DNA of 64,000 nt from assembly GCA_008360975.2 (NCBI GenBank), contig CM039210.1, positions 19,243,007 through 19,307,006 of the forward strand, read 5' to 3'. Numbering within the stretch: position 1 is the stretch's first letter; every line of letters begins with the position of its first letter. The stretch comes from Lichenostomus cassidix (taxonomy: Eukaryota > Chordata > Aves > Passeriformes > Meliphagidae). Positions 20,127 through 30,213 of the stretch are shown here, piece after piece. The translations under genes were made by a program, and so were the position numbers. The notes under the pieces were generated by a model, which saw nothing but the letters and a program-made list of their open reading frames with translations, was not told the origin of the DNA and made no database searches.

Positions 20127-22898
20127 ATCCCCCTTTTTGCACCCCTCTTCATGTTTCCCGACAGGGGTCGACCATCTGCATGGTACTGCGACCTGCAGTA
20201 GTCTGAAGTGTGACCTGGCCTACCACACCTCTTACATTGAGGAGTCTCAGTCCCTGAATCTCCCTTTTTTCCTGAATTTTCTTTCTGTTTTGATTTGACT
20301 CGTTTTCATTTGTTCCCAGACTTGGGCTGTTTTTGTCCCTGATCAGAGGGTCCCTGATCCGAGGACAGAAATGCAGCCAAAGCGGATTTCCCCTGATTTT
20401 CTGACTGCACCCTGGCACAAGCTCGCATCATCTCTTGGACAGAAGGATCCCCCGGTAGGGCATTGATGATTCTTCTACAGTCGTCATTGGCATTGTCTCT
20501 TGCCAAATATTTCATCAGGATCTGTCTTGTGGACTGATCCTCAACCTGCTTTTCCAGAGCTGCTGCCAGCTTCTCAATAAATGTCAGGTAAAGCTCAGAT
20601 TGCCCCTGCTGTATCTTTGTATACCTTGTTTGCGGGGCAACCATCTCAATAGTTTTCAAAATGGCTCCCATACCGAGCTGTTGGGCTTGCTCCAGGATTC
20701 TAGGATCCCAAGCAGCTTGAAAGTTGGGGTTAGTGAAAGGTCCCTTACCCATGAGGACATCAGCCCCAACCATGCACCTAGGGTCCTTGGCAGACAAGGA
20801 CGCATTTTTCTTCAGCTGATCCTCAACCAGCACTTTCCAATTGTCCTCAAAGGCGCTGTATTGCATGGGGTGAAACAGCACCTGAGCCAAATACATAATA
20901 TCAAATGGAGCAAGCAAATCACTATTTATCACTCTAAGAATTTGCATCATGACCGGAGAAGACACTCCAAATGTTGCTACTTTGGTCGCTAGGTCATTTG
21001 TCATGCGCCATGCGATGGTGGAGTGGCTGTTCCTTGTGTCCATGGCATCTGGGCCAGGCACATACACTGGAAATGCCTGAGCGCCCCCCTGTGGGAAGCT
21101 GCCACCATCCGAAACTGCCACAGCAGATTTGCACCCCTCCCGCGCTTTGGGCAATACAATATTTTCTATGAATTCCCAGTCTCCTGCCTCCAGCGCACCC
21201 TGCTTGACTGATTCCCAGAACTGCAGGGAGTCACGCGGGCGAAAAATCCCCATGCCGGCGCGGTGTCTCCAAGGGTTAGTCAGAGCCTTTTCTTTCTCGT
21301 CACCTGCGCCAGCCTCTGCCCAGGAGGAAGAATACCTTCCTCATCACTGTCCGAGTCGTCTGAGCAGGGATTGCAACCAGCACTCCCCATCACAAAGGAT
21401 GGTGACTGGCCGGAGGCAGTGTCCGCACTAAGAAACTGCGCGGTGACTGGGAGGGGAGAGGGGCAGGGAGACAGCGGCGCCACCAGCACGCCGCCGGGCG
21501 CGTCTGCCAAGGCTGCTGGCACAGCACCAGTGCACTGAGCCAAGGCTGCATTCGCCACAGAACCCAGCAGGGGAACCAGCATCCACCCGGGGCTGAAATG
21601 TCCCCGTGCCGCCAGCACCAAGCCGGCTGCCGGGCCAGCAGGAAGTCCAGACCTCATCTGGGGTCCCGAGGCATGGACTTCCGGCCCAGCCATGCACGGA
21701 CAGGAGGGCCTGCACGAAAGGACCTCCATCCGCTGCCGGATCCCGGCCACCTCGGTCAGTAAATCATTAAGAATCGCAAGCGGAGGAGTTTCCACCATGC
21801 TCGGCACAGACGCCGTGTCCGCCGAGCCGTGGGGGAGTCAGGTCAGCCCCGCTCCTGCGGGAGTGCTAAAGTCCCCACAGCGGAAGCACTGCCTGCCGGA
21901 GGCTCCTCTTCCGGCCCCTGCACCACCAGAATGGCGGCTGGGTCTGGAAGTTGCTCCCCGACCGCTCCGGGAAGCCGCCCCAACTGCCAGGCATCTGCCG
22001 CATCCTGGGGCTGCTCTGCCACCGCGCCGTCTGGGCTCGGCAAAATGCTAGCTTCTCCCGAGCCAGCCGCAGCCCCCGCGGGAACCCCTGCAGCGGCCAA
22101 AACCACTGGCAGATCTGGAATCGGAACCCCAGCAGCTGCGAGCTGCTGGAGCGCAGCCAAGGTGAGCAGCACGTCAGCACCCCCCACGTCCGCCCCGCCA
22201 GCCCCCGCCGCGCACCCCGGCTGCCCATGGGGGAGGGGCATCCCGGCGCCATTCTGCGGGGGCAGGGAGGGTTTCTAAGACTGCGGATTTCGAGGTGGCA
22301 GAGGCGGGGGGACCTTCATGGCGGCCGTGTCAGAGCCGATCAGTGGCCCCCCTTTCTTCATCATCTCGGCTAGCTGTTCTGTCGGGTGGACATAGGTGCG
22401 TTTCGGGAGGTCAGTTGGAGAAACATACTGAGCTTTCGCAGCCATGTCCCCCGGCAGGCACGGGACCCCAGAATCAGTCTGGGTTGGCACATCCCGCACG
22501 CACCGCCCAACGACCAAGAGCAGGGGTTCAGCGCCTGTGCAAGCTGCAAGCTGTGACTCGTAAAATTCCTGTCCCTTCATCACGTCCCAAATGTCTCTCC
22601 AAACCCCATGGAAATGGACTGTAGTCCTGTCTCCAAGCATCATCTCAGTGGCCAGGGCACGGCCGACAGTGAGCCAAGATTCACAGGTCAGGTCCATGCC
22701 CCAAATGTCCAGGACCACGCGGTCCGAGACCCACTCCAACAAGGCTCGAGCGACCCACGGCGTCTTATCGGCTGCTGGGTCATCCTCAGAGTCCTCCAGA
22801 AAAGCCCGCAAGAGCTCATCCGCAGGGAGGGGGTTCCCATGCCCACAGCAGGAGCAGCCATGCCTGACAGCAGGCGAGGGGGGGTTGGGTCCGGGCAA
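20127..22898 (-). pseudogene. gag: K1 gag
   Basis: The matrix block (22275-22898) contains PADELLRAFLEDSEDD and ARALLEWVSDRVVLDIW. The expected start lies at GNPLPA, where the codon before GN is CAT and an ATG is one frame away, suggesting a 1-base loss. An in-frame TAG at 22275 is followed by Pro/Ala-rich spacers (21843-22241, 21280-21807) and then a long capsid block (20306-21253) with the major homology region QGQSELYLTFIEKLAAALEK. Nucleocapsid follows near 20200, where knuckle residues are scattered across frames. At least two frameshifts. Confidence 0.75.
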
Positions 22899-22924
22899 AC
22901 CGCGTACCTGTCACTGTGTGCAGT

Positions 22925-22942
22925 ACACGTCAGTGGTCACCA
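22925..22942 (-). promoter_or_regulatory. K1 primer-binding site, tRNA-Trp-like
   Basis: The minus-strand sequence TGGTGACCACTGACGTGT lies two bases after the LTR. It resembles the Trp-type site TGGTGACCCCGACGTGAT used by alpharetroviruses, with a few differences. Confidence 0.6.
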
Positions 22943-22944
22943 GA

Positions 22945-23209
22945 TGTCGCTGTTGAACCACTAACAGAGAGAAGAAGGCCAGCTCTTCAGTGTGGCAAAA
23001 TGTCTCGTTTTATTAATTCCAACTTATATAGACTTTCAAAGATCACCAGGCTTGGTCAGTTCAAAACCTCCCCCCAGGCTGATTGGCCAGGCTTGAACCG
23101 TCCATATCTCGAGAGATTGTTTCAACAACATCCAAACTTTATCTTTGTTTATAAAACACAGGAAGAAGAAGAGAGAAATTTCTCACGGGAAAGGTCTGTG
23201 CTTGCCACA
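22945..23209 (-). repeat. K1 5' LTR
   Basis: This 265-bp partner of 15802-16067 has the same ends and is followed on the right by the GATGTC duplication. Confidence 0.9.
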
Positions 23210-25333
23210 GATGTCTGCTCCAGCTTTAGGGCTGCCAGATTTAACAAAGCCCTTCGAACTTTTTGCATACGAGCAGCAGAATGTGGCTTTAAAGATACTA
23301 GCACAATACCTTAAAGATCAGCGAAGAGCTGTGGCCTATTTTTCAAAACAGCTAGTCAATGTTAGCCAAGGGTGGCCAGAGTGTCTGAAAGCCATGGCAG
23401 CAACTGTCATCCTAATACAAGAAGCTCGGAAATTCACCCTTAGGCAACACATTGTCGTGTATGTATCCCACACCGTGATTTCTGTGCTGGAGCAAAAGGG
23501 GGGACAGTGGCTATCCCCTAGCAGAATGCTTAAGTACCAAGCTGTGTTGTTGGAACAGGAAAATGTCACTCTAAAAACAACATCTGTTTTAAACCCTGCA
23601 ATGTTTTTGTCATCCACATTGCATGATAACGTGCCTGAGCATGACTGAAGACAATAGAAGAAACCTACTCCAGTAGACCACACCTAAAAGATGTGCCTCT
23701 GAAAAATCCGGATTAAAAACTTTTTACTGATGGGAGCAGTTTCATATGGAACAGTAAGCGTATGACAGGCTATGCAGTGACCACCATAGATGAAGTAATT
23801 GAGGCAAAGGCCTTGCCTTCAGATGTATCATCACAGAAAGCTCAACTGATCGCACTAACCAGAGCTCTAGAACTGAGCGACGAAAAAAGATAAATATATA
23901 GACTAATTCCAAATATGCATTCAGTGTTGTTCATGCCCATGGAGCTATTTGGAAGGAACATGGCCTGCTGACTGCTCAAGGTAATGGCATTAAACATGAC
24001 AAACAAATTCTAGCACTCCTGCAGAGCATCTGGAAACCTACAGAAGTAGCTGTCATGCACTGCAAAAGTCATCAAAAGGGAAAGACAACCCCTGAAATGG
24101 GAAATCGCTTTGCTGATGAAATGGCAAGAGGGATAGCAGAAAAAGGCATTTTTGCAATAGTGCCACAGAAAGAAGCAGATCTGACAGCGTTTGCTCCAAA
24201 ATATGATCAGAGTGACCAAAAGTTAATTAAATTTCTTAAGGCTGAAATTAAGGAGGGTGGGTGGGCTGTTATACCCATAGGCCAGGTTGTAGTCCCACCC
24301 CCAATCCTTCGAGAAATAGCACAAAGAGAACATGAGAGTACACACTGCGGAACAGAAAATCTTTTAAAACATCTAAAGAAAGTAGTGATAGGGAGAGGAA
24401 TGACTGATATCGTGCAGTCTATAACAACCAAGTGTGAAACCTGTTGCAAAAACAACCCTGACACAACCAAAAGAGTAGTGTTAAGAGTGACCAAGGCAGG
24501 GCATCTCCCGGGACATTACTGGCAAATAGATTTTGCTGAAATGCCACGGAGGGAAGGATACAAATATGTATTGGTATTGGTTGATACATTCAGTGGATGG
24601 CCTGAAGCTTATCCCTGTCGCACCAATGCAGCAAAAGAGGTAGTAAAAGCCTTGCTCAATCATATAATTCCAAGGTTTGGGGTTCCTTTGGGAATGTCAT
24701 CAGATAGGGGACCACATTTTATTGCAACAGTGGTCGGGGAAGTTAGCAAGATCCTGGGACTCACTTGGGACCTGCATACACCATACAGGCCCCAAGCAAG
24801 TGGCAAGGTTGAACGGATGAATGGAACCCTCAAAACCCAGATTGGTAAGATTTGTCAAAAAACATCTATGACATGGGTTCAGGCTTTGCCTATAGCCTTA
24901 CTGAGGGTCCGCATACAACCAAGGCAAAGAGACATCATAAGTCCCTATGAAATTCTATATGGCAGACCATATCAAGTTCCACACATTCCAGGTGAAATTC
25001 ACATGAGGGGAAAAATTGATTTACAGAAATACTTAATGGCTTTGAGTTCCACTTTGCAGAAGCTCCAGAGATTCGTTGTCCTGTCCAAGCCTATAGGATT
25101 GGACATCCCTGCCCACCTGTTTCAGCCTGGAGACTGGGTCTACATCAAGTGGTGGGACAGTGACCCTTTGCAACCCAAGTGGAAGGGACCATTCCAAGTC
25201 TTGCTGACCACCCTCACTGCTGTCAAGGTTGCTGGGAAAGGACCGTGGATCCATTATTCCAGAGTGAAGAAAGCTTCTGCTCCTGAGACCACCGAGAAAA
25301 CAGAGACTGATGTAAACCAAGATGATGGTTAAA
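23210..25333 (+). pseudogene. pol: Family A pol: RT connection, RNase H, integrase
   Basis: This resumes the RT interrupted at 15801 (LGLPDLTKPFELFAYEQQN). A stop at 23646 and several frame breaks between 23700 and 24050 damage RNase H, where LFTDGSSF is still visible near 23722. From 24055 a 425-codon block is open: the RNase H end (HCKSHQKG), integrase zinc region (HESTHCGTENLLKHL then CETC), core VDTFSGW, SSDRGPHF and VERMNG with all three acidic catalytic residues, and a C-terminal domain (QPGDWVYIKWW). Integrase is thus the best-kept part of this provirus. Pol ends at TAA 25330 and overlaps the env ATG. Confidence 0.8.
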
Positions 25334-26397
25334 TTGTTCTTTACATGTATGTTGTTTTTCCAAATGGTAGCCATGACTCAGGGCTCAGCCCAGGAGTTGC
25401 ACAATACTGTGATGCAAAATGTATCCTAAGCTCTTAATATGAGCAATTGCTGGATCTGTACTCAGTTACCACCTCTAAATGGGAAGGGAAAATGGTCATT
25501 GATTGGTATTGCAATGGAAGAGGAACATACAGAAAGGTGGCAACGGATTGGGCCCAACACCACCTTGCTGCCTCCTATACCCCTGAGCAGCCTAATAAAA
25601 CGTGGAAACTATACAGTTCGCTGTGTGCTCATGAATGCTACAGGAAAGGCTGTTCTTCCAGCATATTGTCATAAGACCAACTTCAGAGAAATACTTAACC
25701 CAAGACCTGTAACAAAAATGAGGTTGCTGGGATGGAGATTGGCTCTGCCTTTTGGGACGGGAGTGTATTGGATATGTGATGATAAGGCCTGGAAAATTCT
25801 ACCTGTAGATAAAGATCAGACCTGTGCCCGTGGGGCTGTAATCCCAAATATAACAATATTTGATCAAATTGAAAGACCACGTAGGAGGGAGAAAAGAACT
25901 CTTAATCCCCTCGTTGAACATCCCACAGTTTTCCATAGTATAGTGAGAGCCCTCCTTCCCTCTTATGGAATAGTTGAGTTGGAAAGGGCAATTGTGAATA
26001 TATCGAGTGTTATTGAAAATATTGAAAAACATACTGCTAATGCAATTATAGCTTTGCAAGAGGAAGTCCATGGCCTGTCAAGGGCAATGACGCAGTACAG
26101 AATAGCTCTCAAATTCTTGCTCGGCGCTCATGAAGGGGTATGTGTAACGGCAGCTGTTGTTCCTTTGTGGACCAAGATGGGAGAATCAGAGAGGATTTGG
26201 AAGAAATTTGGAAGGGAACTCAAATTCTACATGAAGTGGGTTCAAAAAATTACACCTTGAAATTTGACCAGATCTTCCATGCCCTCACTTCATGGTTACC
26301 AGACCGGGCCTGGGTGAAAAAAACATTTATAATGATTGTAATTGTAGTTATTATTTTTGCCATAGCTAGTTGTGTAAAACGATGTTGTAGGTAGTGT
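25322..26397 (+). pseudogene. env: Family A env, short surface subunit
   Basis: Env begins at ATG 25322, overlapping the pol end. A hydrophobic signal peptide follows (MMVKLFFTCMLFFQMVA), then one in-frame TAA at 25427. The frame continues with NCWICTQLPP, a CxxC motif like that of gammaretroviral SU, and a furin-like RRREKR near 25882. Transmembrane-subunit sequence follows, with a decayed EGVC loop lacking CC. A stop near 26258 and a frame change precede the membrane anchor (FIMIVIVVIIFAIASC) and a Lys/Arg/Cys tail ending 26394. SU is only ~150 residues before the cleavage site, much shorter than exogenous gammaretroviruses. Confidence 0.7.
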
Positions 26398-26437
26398 AGT
26401 TTAGAGACTAGACAAGGTAAAAGCTTGTTAGTCTCCC

Positions 26438-26575
26438 AAAAGTGGGGAAATGATGCCTGATGGGGTTTTTGTCCTTTTTTATTATACTTTTATACTCTTT
26501 TTATATCCTTTTTACCCTTTCCCATTGCTGTACTTTTTACTCCCTGTATCTAGCCCCACATGTTTATAACCCTTG
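26438..26575 (+). repeat. Family A polypurine tract and start of 3' LTR
   Basis: AAAAGTGGGGAAA (26438-26450) is the polypurine tract. The LTR starts at 26451 with TGATGCCTGATGGGG and runs to 26575, where provirus B inserted. It resumes at 38958/38964. Confidence 0.85.
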
Positions 26576-27423
26576 TGTCGTTAGAAATCGTGGCGAGAGA
26601 GAGTGAACGGCAGTCTCAATGTGAGATATAAGCAAGCTCCATTTATTTTACCATATTGATGCCTTAAATCGCTAGTAAAAAATTTTAGACGCAGACACAC
26701 AGTATAGGAAAGGGGTTTTACCTTGGTTTAATAGGATCCCAGATGCGTACCGACGAACAAGCAAGCTTCCGACGATATCTCCCGTATGCAATTTAGGGAC
26801 AGCTTAGATTAGAATACTTATCTAAAAGTCTCTAATAAGAAGTCTAACAAATGAAGTAATTGCCCCCTTATTAAAATTGCCCCCCCCCCCAAAGATTACT
26901 ACTTAGTTTACAAAAAACATGTCTCAGTGATGGGGGCCCTGTTCAAGGTTGGTGCGTCATGCTTTTGAGATTGTGGGGATGTTTCGTCTTCTCTAAAGGA
27001 TTCTGAGCAGGGCAAGGGGTACTAGGGTGATAGACATGTAGGGTTAAGATACAGGGAGTAAAAAGTACAGGAATGGGGAAGGGTAAAAGGTTATATATAA
27101 AGGATATATATAAAGAGAGTATAAAAGTAAAATAAAAGGACAAAAACCCATCAGGCATCAATATCAGTGGCTTATATACTATTACAGGGTTTCCATTTAT
27201 ATCACATAGCTTACAATCTACATTCTTCTCACACATTCAGAGATTTTCTTTAGTGACTCCTTAATTTCTCATGAAATTCTCTCACAGCAAAGAGGCACAG
27301 CTGTGGCTTTCGGTATTTTTCTCATGGCATCTTTCCAGGGCTGTACTGCGGCCTATGTTCAGCTTGTTCAGCTAACACAAGTCTTGCTCATACTTGACAC
27401 AAGCCCTATTACATTTTGCAACA
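26576..27423 (-). repeat. Provirus B 3' LTR, interrupted by solo family A LTR
   Basis: The two LTR parts are 26576-26656 and 27161-27423, with ends TGTCGTTAG and TTTTGCAACA. It matches 38640-38957 with about 8 substitutions, mostly transitions, and one ~22-26 bp insertion. On the minus strand AATAAA lies ~65 bases before the LTR end, which sets the orientation. Confidence 0.85.
26657..27160 (-). mobile_element. Solo family A LTR inside the B LTR
   Basis: This 504-bp LTR in minus orientation (TGATGCCTTAAAT...CCATCAGGCATCA on plus) is flanked by a 4-bp duplication ATAT (26653-26656 and 27161-27164). The uninterrupted B LTR at 38640 reads straight through this point, which proves the insertion site. 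Confidence 0.9.
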
Positions 27424-27429
27424 GTTCCC

Positions 27430-28220
27430 CGAAGTTGTAAGGGGTCCGGAGGGGTCCGGCCGCCTGGCCCCAACGAGCTCCGGGGCTTCGGGAGACCTCG
27501 GGGGCCTCACCTGGCCCAAGCTCTCAGCCCTCCCGGCTGTTCGGCTCTGTCCAGAGGCGGCTGCGGTCAGCCTCGGTGTTCCCAGGGTCGCTCTTTGGAG
27601 CGGCAGGGACCACGCGGCGGAGGCGGGTGCCTGCCGGGCAGGAACGCCGTGGAGTCGCTGGTCGCTTCCCGTGATAAAGAGAGTGCTACGAGTTGAGAGT
27701 CAGCAGTGTGCAGGTTATTCAGGAGAAGCGGCGCGGGGGAGGCACACTGGGGGCTCTCGGGTGGGGCGGTCCACGCAGCTGCCGGGCGCAGAACCCGGCG
27801 GGGCTGGGGTCGCGGCCACACCACCGAGAGAACAAAGGGAAGGGGTTTTTAGGGGGAAATACGGGGTTTCCCGGGGAGGAACAGCAGGGGCGGAGCCAAC
27901 GGGGCTCCGGGACAACATGAGGGACACGCGGGGGAGCAAATGAAATATAAGTAGGGAGGGGATTACAAGCAACTCATGGGGAAAGCCCGGCAGTAGAACA
28001 TTCTAGTGTGGGCAAGCAGCGGGGGCGGTGATAGGGGCGGGGAAGCAAACCTTAAACCAATAAGCTTAGGAAAACTTTCCAGGGGAGGGAGAGAGCGGTT
28101 TACGGCCCGGCCTCCTCCGAGTTCCAGGCGATGGCATCCTCGGCAGCGTCCCCGTGGATTACGCCGACCGCCGGCCTCGGGGACTCGGGATCTGCAGCAT
28201 CGGGCCGCCGCACCCCCACA
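27430..28220 (-). repeat. Provirus C 3' LTR
   Basis: This LTR is about 791 bp; on the minus strand it begins TGTGGGGGTGCGGCGG after the tract AAAGAAGGGGGAGG. Where the partner has the poly(A) signal AATAAA (TTTATT on plus at 34969-34974) this copy has AATAAC (27714-27719). The end of env TM reads into its U3. Confidence 0.85.
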
Positions 28221-28745
28221 CCTCCCCCTTCTTTACTAAATAAGGAGCGAATATGCTTAACTAAATATTTCTTAATCAATGCAAATGAAGCAGCAATTAA
28301 AGCAATAGCAAATAAAACAATAACGCAGTCTTTTAAAAGCGTGGCTCCCCATTCGGGCAGTCCCAGTCCTTTCAGTGCTTTGTGGGCCCATCCTCCGACG
28401 GTGGAAAGCGTGGAGTTCACAGCATGACGGACGCCATCCACGGTGCTTTCAAACCAGAGACTGCTCTCGAAGGTGATGTTTCTTATCAAGGCGTCCATAT
28501 CCTGCAGCCTCTGGTGGATGCTACGGCTCCTGGAGGATAGGTTGAAGCAGCAGAGCCCCTCAAACTGTTGACAGCCATGTCCATGCGCAAGGAGCAAAAA
28601 ATCAACGGATACACATTTGCTCCTTGTTCATGGCACGGGCTGAAGTCACCCAGACGTTGGAGCTAGGCTGCCTCACAACCCACGGTTGGACTGGGACGAT
28701 GGTCAAGAGGAGGAGGAAAAGGTGCGCGAGGGTGACGGTGCGCAT
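28100..28745 (-). pseudogene. env: Provirus C env with large internal deletion
   Basis: The minus-strand ATG at 28745 opens a hydrophobic signal peptide (MRTVTLAHLFLLLLTI) and about 48 codons of surface-subunit start, ending at a stop at 28602. Immediately after, in another frame, comes the transmembrane-subunit core HGHGCQQFEGLCC (C-x6-CC), a coiled segment, a membrane anchor (VIVLFAIALIAASFALI) and a long tail that ends at 28100 inside U3. Nearly all of SU, the cleavage site and the fusion peptide are missing. The junction carries a perfect 11-bp inverted repeat (28588-28598 and 28616-28626). Confidence 0.75.
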
Positions 28746-28899
28746 CTTGGCCACTGAATGTGGAGATAAACAAAACAGCATTAACATAAGAAACACGTGT
28801 TGGGGCAGGTGGAGGAGGGAGGACGGGAAGGCCATAGGGAAGAGGGGGAAGGGAAGTGGGAGGCTGGCTCAGGGAACTGCGGGATGGACTCTTGGTGAC

Positions 28900-30213
28900 T
28901 CAGACGCTCTGCTTGCGAGTGTGGGGTCGGAGGCGGCGAGGTGAGGAAGGTGGAGTCTCCGCCTTCTTCTTGCGGCGCCAGTGGGCCGATGTCACGTCCT
29001 TTGGCTCCGGTCTCGGGGAGAGTGGCCCTGCTTTTAGGAAAGGCTTGACAAATTTAGCTGGGACCCATCGTGGCCCTTCAGAGGTGGAGACGCAGCAATA
29101 GCCACGCCCCCAGATGACGAGAGGGAAGGGGCCAACGATCTTTAGGGAGTCCGGTTCCTTGATTAGGACAAGGGGGCGCTCCTTCAGCTTGGCTCGCCTG
29201 TGGTTGGCAAAGTGGCGAACCACCGGGGGGTCTGGCTCCTTATCGGAGCAATTGAGAAAATTTAGAGTAAAAAGAGCCCTGGCGAGCCGATTTGCCGGGG
29301 TCTCTGTTTCTGGTCCCCCCTTTTGCTGCTGAAGCACCCTCTTGAGGGACCGATGGGCCCTTTCCACCAGGGCCTGACCCGTGGCTGAGTGGGGAATCCC
29401 GGTGGTGTGGGAAATGCCCCACTGGAGGAAAAATTTCCTCACTGGTCCAGAGGTGTAACACGGACCATTGTCCGTCTTAACCTCTTTAGGAATACCCAGG
29501 ACGGCGAAGGCCTGCAGGAAGTGCGAAATCGCATCCTTCGCCTTTTCCCCCGAATGTGCGGTGGCAAAGATCGCGCCTGAAAAGGTGTCTACGCTCACGT
29601 GTACATATTTTAGTCGGCCAAATTCAGGCACGTGCGTGACATCTGACTGCCAAAGCTCCCCACTATTAAGCCCTCTGGGGTTGATTCCAGACCCCATGGA
29701 TGTAATCTGGAGGGGTTGACAATGGGGACAGGCCGCCACAATGGCCTTGGCTTGGTCCACTGTTAACTCAAACATTCGCCTCAAGGCCGGGACATTTTGG
29801 TGAAAGAGTGCATGGCTCAGCGATGCCTTCTGGAATCGATCAGGCACGTTGGCAACATGCACGGGCGCAGCGAGCGCGTCTGCCACCCTATTCCCTTCCG
29901 TGATTGGACCCGGAAGGTCAGTGTGTGAACGCACATGCATCACGTAGAAGGGTTGGTCACGGTGGGAAATGGCTGTCTTGAGCCTCTTGACCAAGCAATT
30001 AATTTTTGGGTTGGAGGAGCCGGACAGCCAACTGTCCTCAGCCCTTGAAACGATCCCCGCTACATAGGCCGAATCAGTAACCAGATTGAAGGGTCCCGGA
30101 AAGCGCTCAAATGCTCTGACGGCGGCTGCGAGCTCGGCCACCTGGGCGGACCCAGAAACGATCTCGACATCGCAATCCCACCGCTCTGTCGAGGGGTTCC
30201 ACCAGGCGATCAC
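28900..30213 (-). CDS. pol: Provirus C pol, RNase H remainder and integrase
   Basis: This is the same frame as the upstream block, separated only by the TAG at 30214. It contains the rest of RNase H (FNLVTDSAYVAG, GNRVADALA), the integrase zinc region (HALFHQNVPALRRMFEL then CPHC), and the core with SVDTFSG, KTDNGPCY and QALVERAHR, so all three catalytic acids are present. A C-terminal domain (GRGYCCVSTSEGPRWVPAK) and basic tail follow; 438 codons with the stop. No internal ATG is needed because it would be made as part of Gag-Pol. As a protein it depends on reading through the amber codon. Confidence 0.85.
   Translation of the reverse strand: MIAWWNPSTERWDCDVEIVSGSAQVAELAAAVRAFERFPGPFNLVTDSAYVAGIVSRAEDSWLSGSSNPKINCLVKRLKTAISHRDQPFYVMHVRSHTDLPGPITEGNRVADALAAPVHVANVPDRFQKASLSHALFHQNVPALRRMFELTVDQAKAIVAACPHCQPLQITSMGSGINPRGLNSGELWQSDVTHVPEFGRLKYVHVSVDTFSGAIFATAHSGEKAKDAISHFLQAFAVLGIPKEVKTDNGPCYTSGPVRKFFLQWGISHTTGIPHSATGQALVERAHRSLKRVLQQQKGGPETETPANRLARALFTLNFLNCSDKEPDPPVVRHFANHRRAKLKERPLVLIKEPDSLKIVGPFPLVIWGRGYCCVSTSEGPRWVPAKFVKPFLKAGPLSPRPEPKDVTSAHWRRKKKAETPPSSPRRLRPHTRKQSV

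Larger units (their letters stand above)
15802..23209 (-). mobile_element. ERVK K1 provirus, env-less, minus strand
   Basis: This complete provirus is flanked by a perfect 6-bp duplication GATGTC (15796-15801 and 23210-23215) inside family A pol. The order on the minus strand is 5' LTR, Trp-like primer site, gag, dUTPase-protease, RT, RNase H, integrase, short non-coding tail, polypurine tract, 3' LTR. There is no env. The LTRs differ at about 8 positions plus two small indels over 265 bp (about 3%, by eye). Coding regions contain stops and frame changes, and RT carries a solo LTR. Confidence 0.85.

Noticed and set aside
21829..22278. Long plus-strand Ala/Pro-rich frames opposite K1 gag
   Set aside because: They are antisense shadows of the GC-rich gag spacer on the minus strand; no domain or start context supports them.
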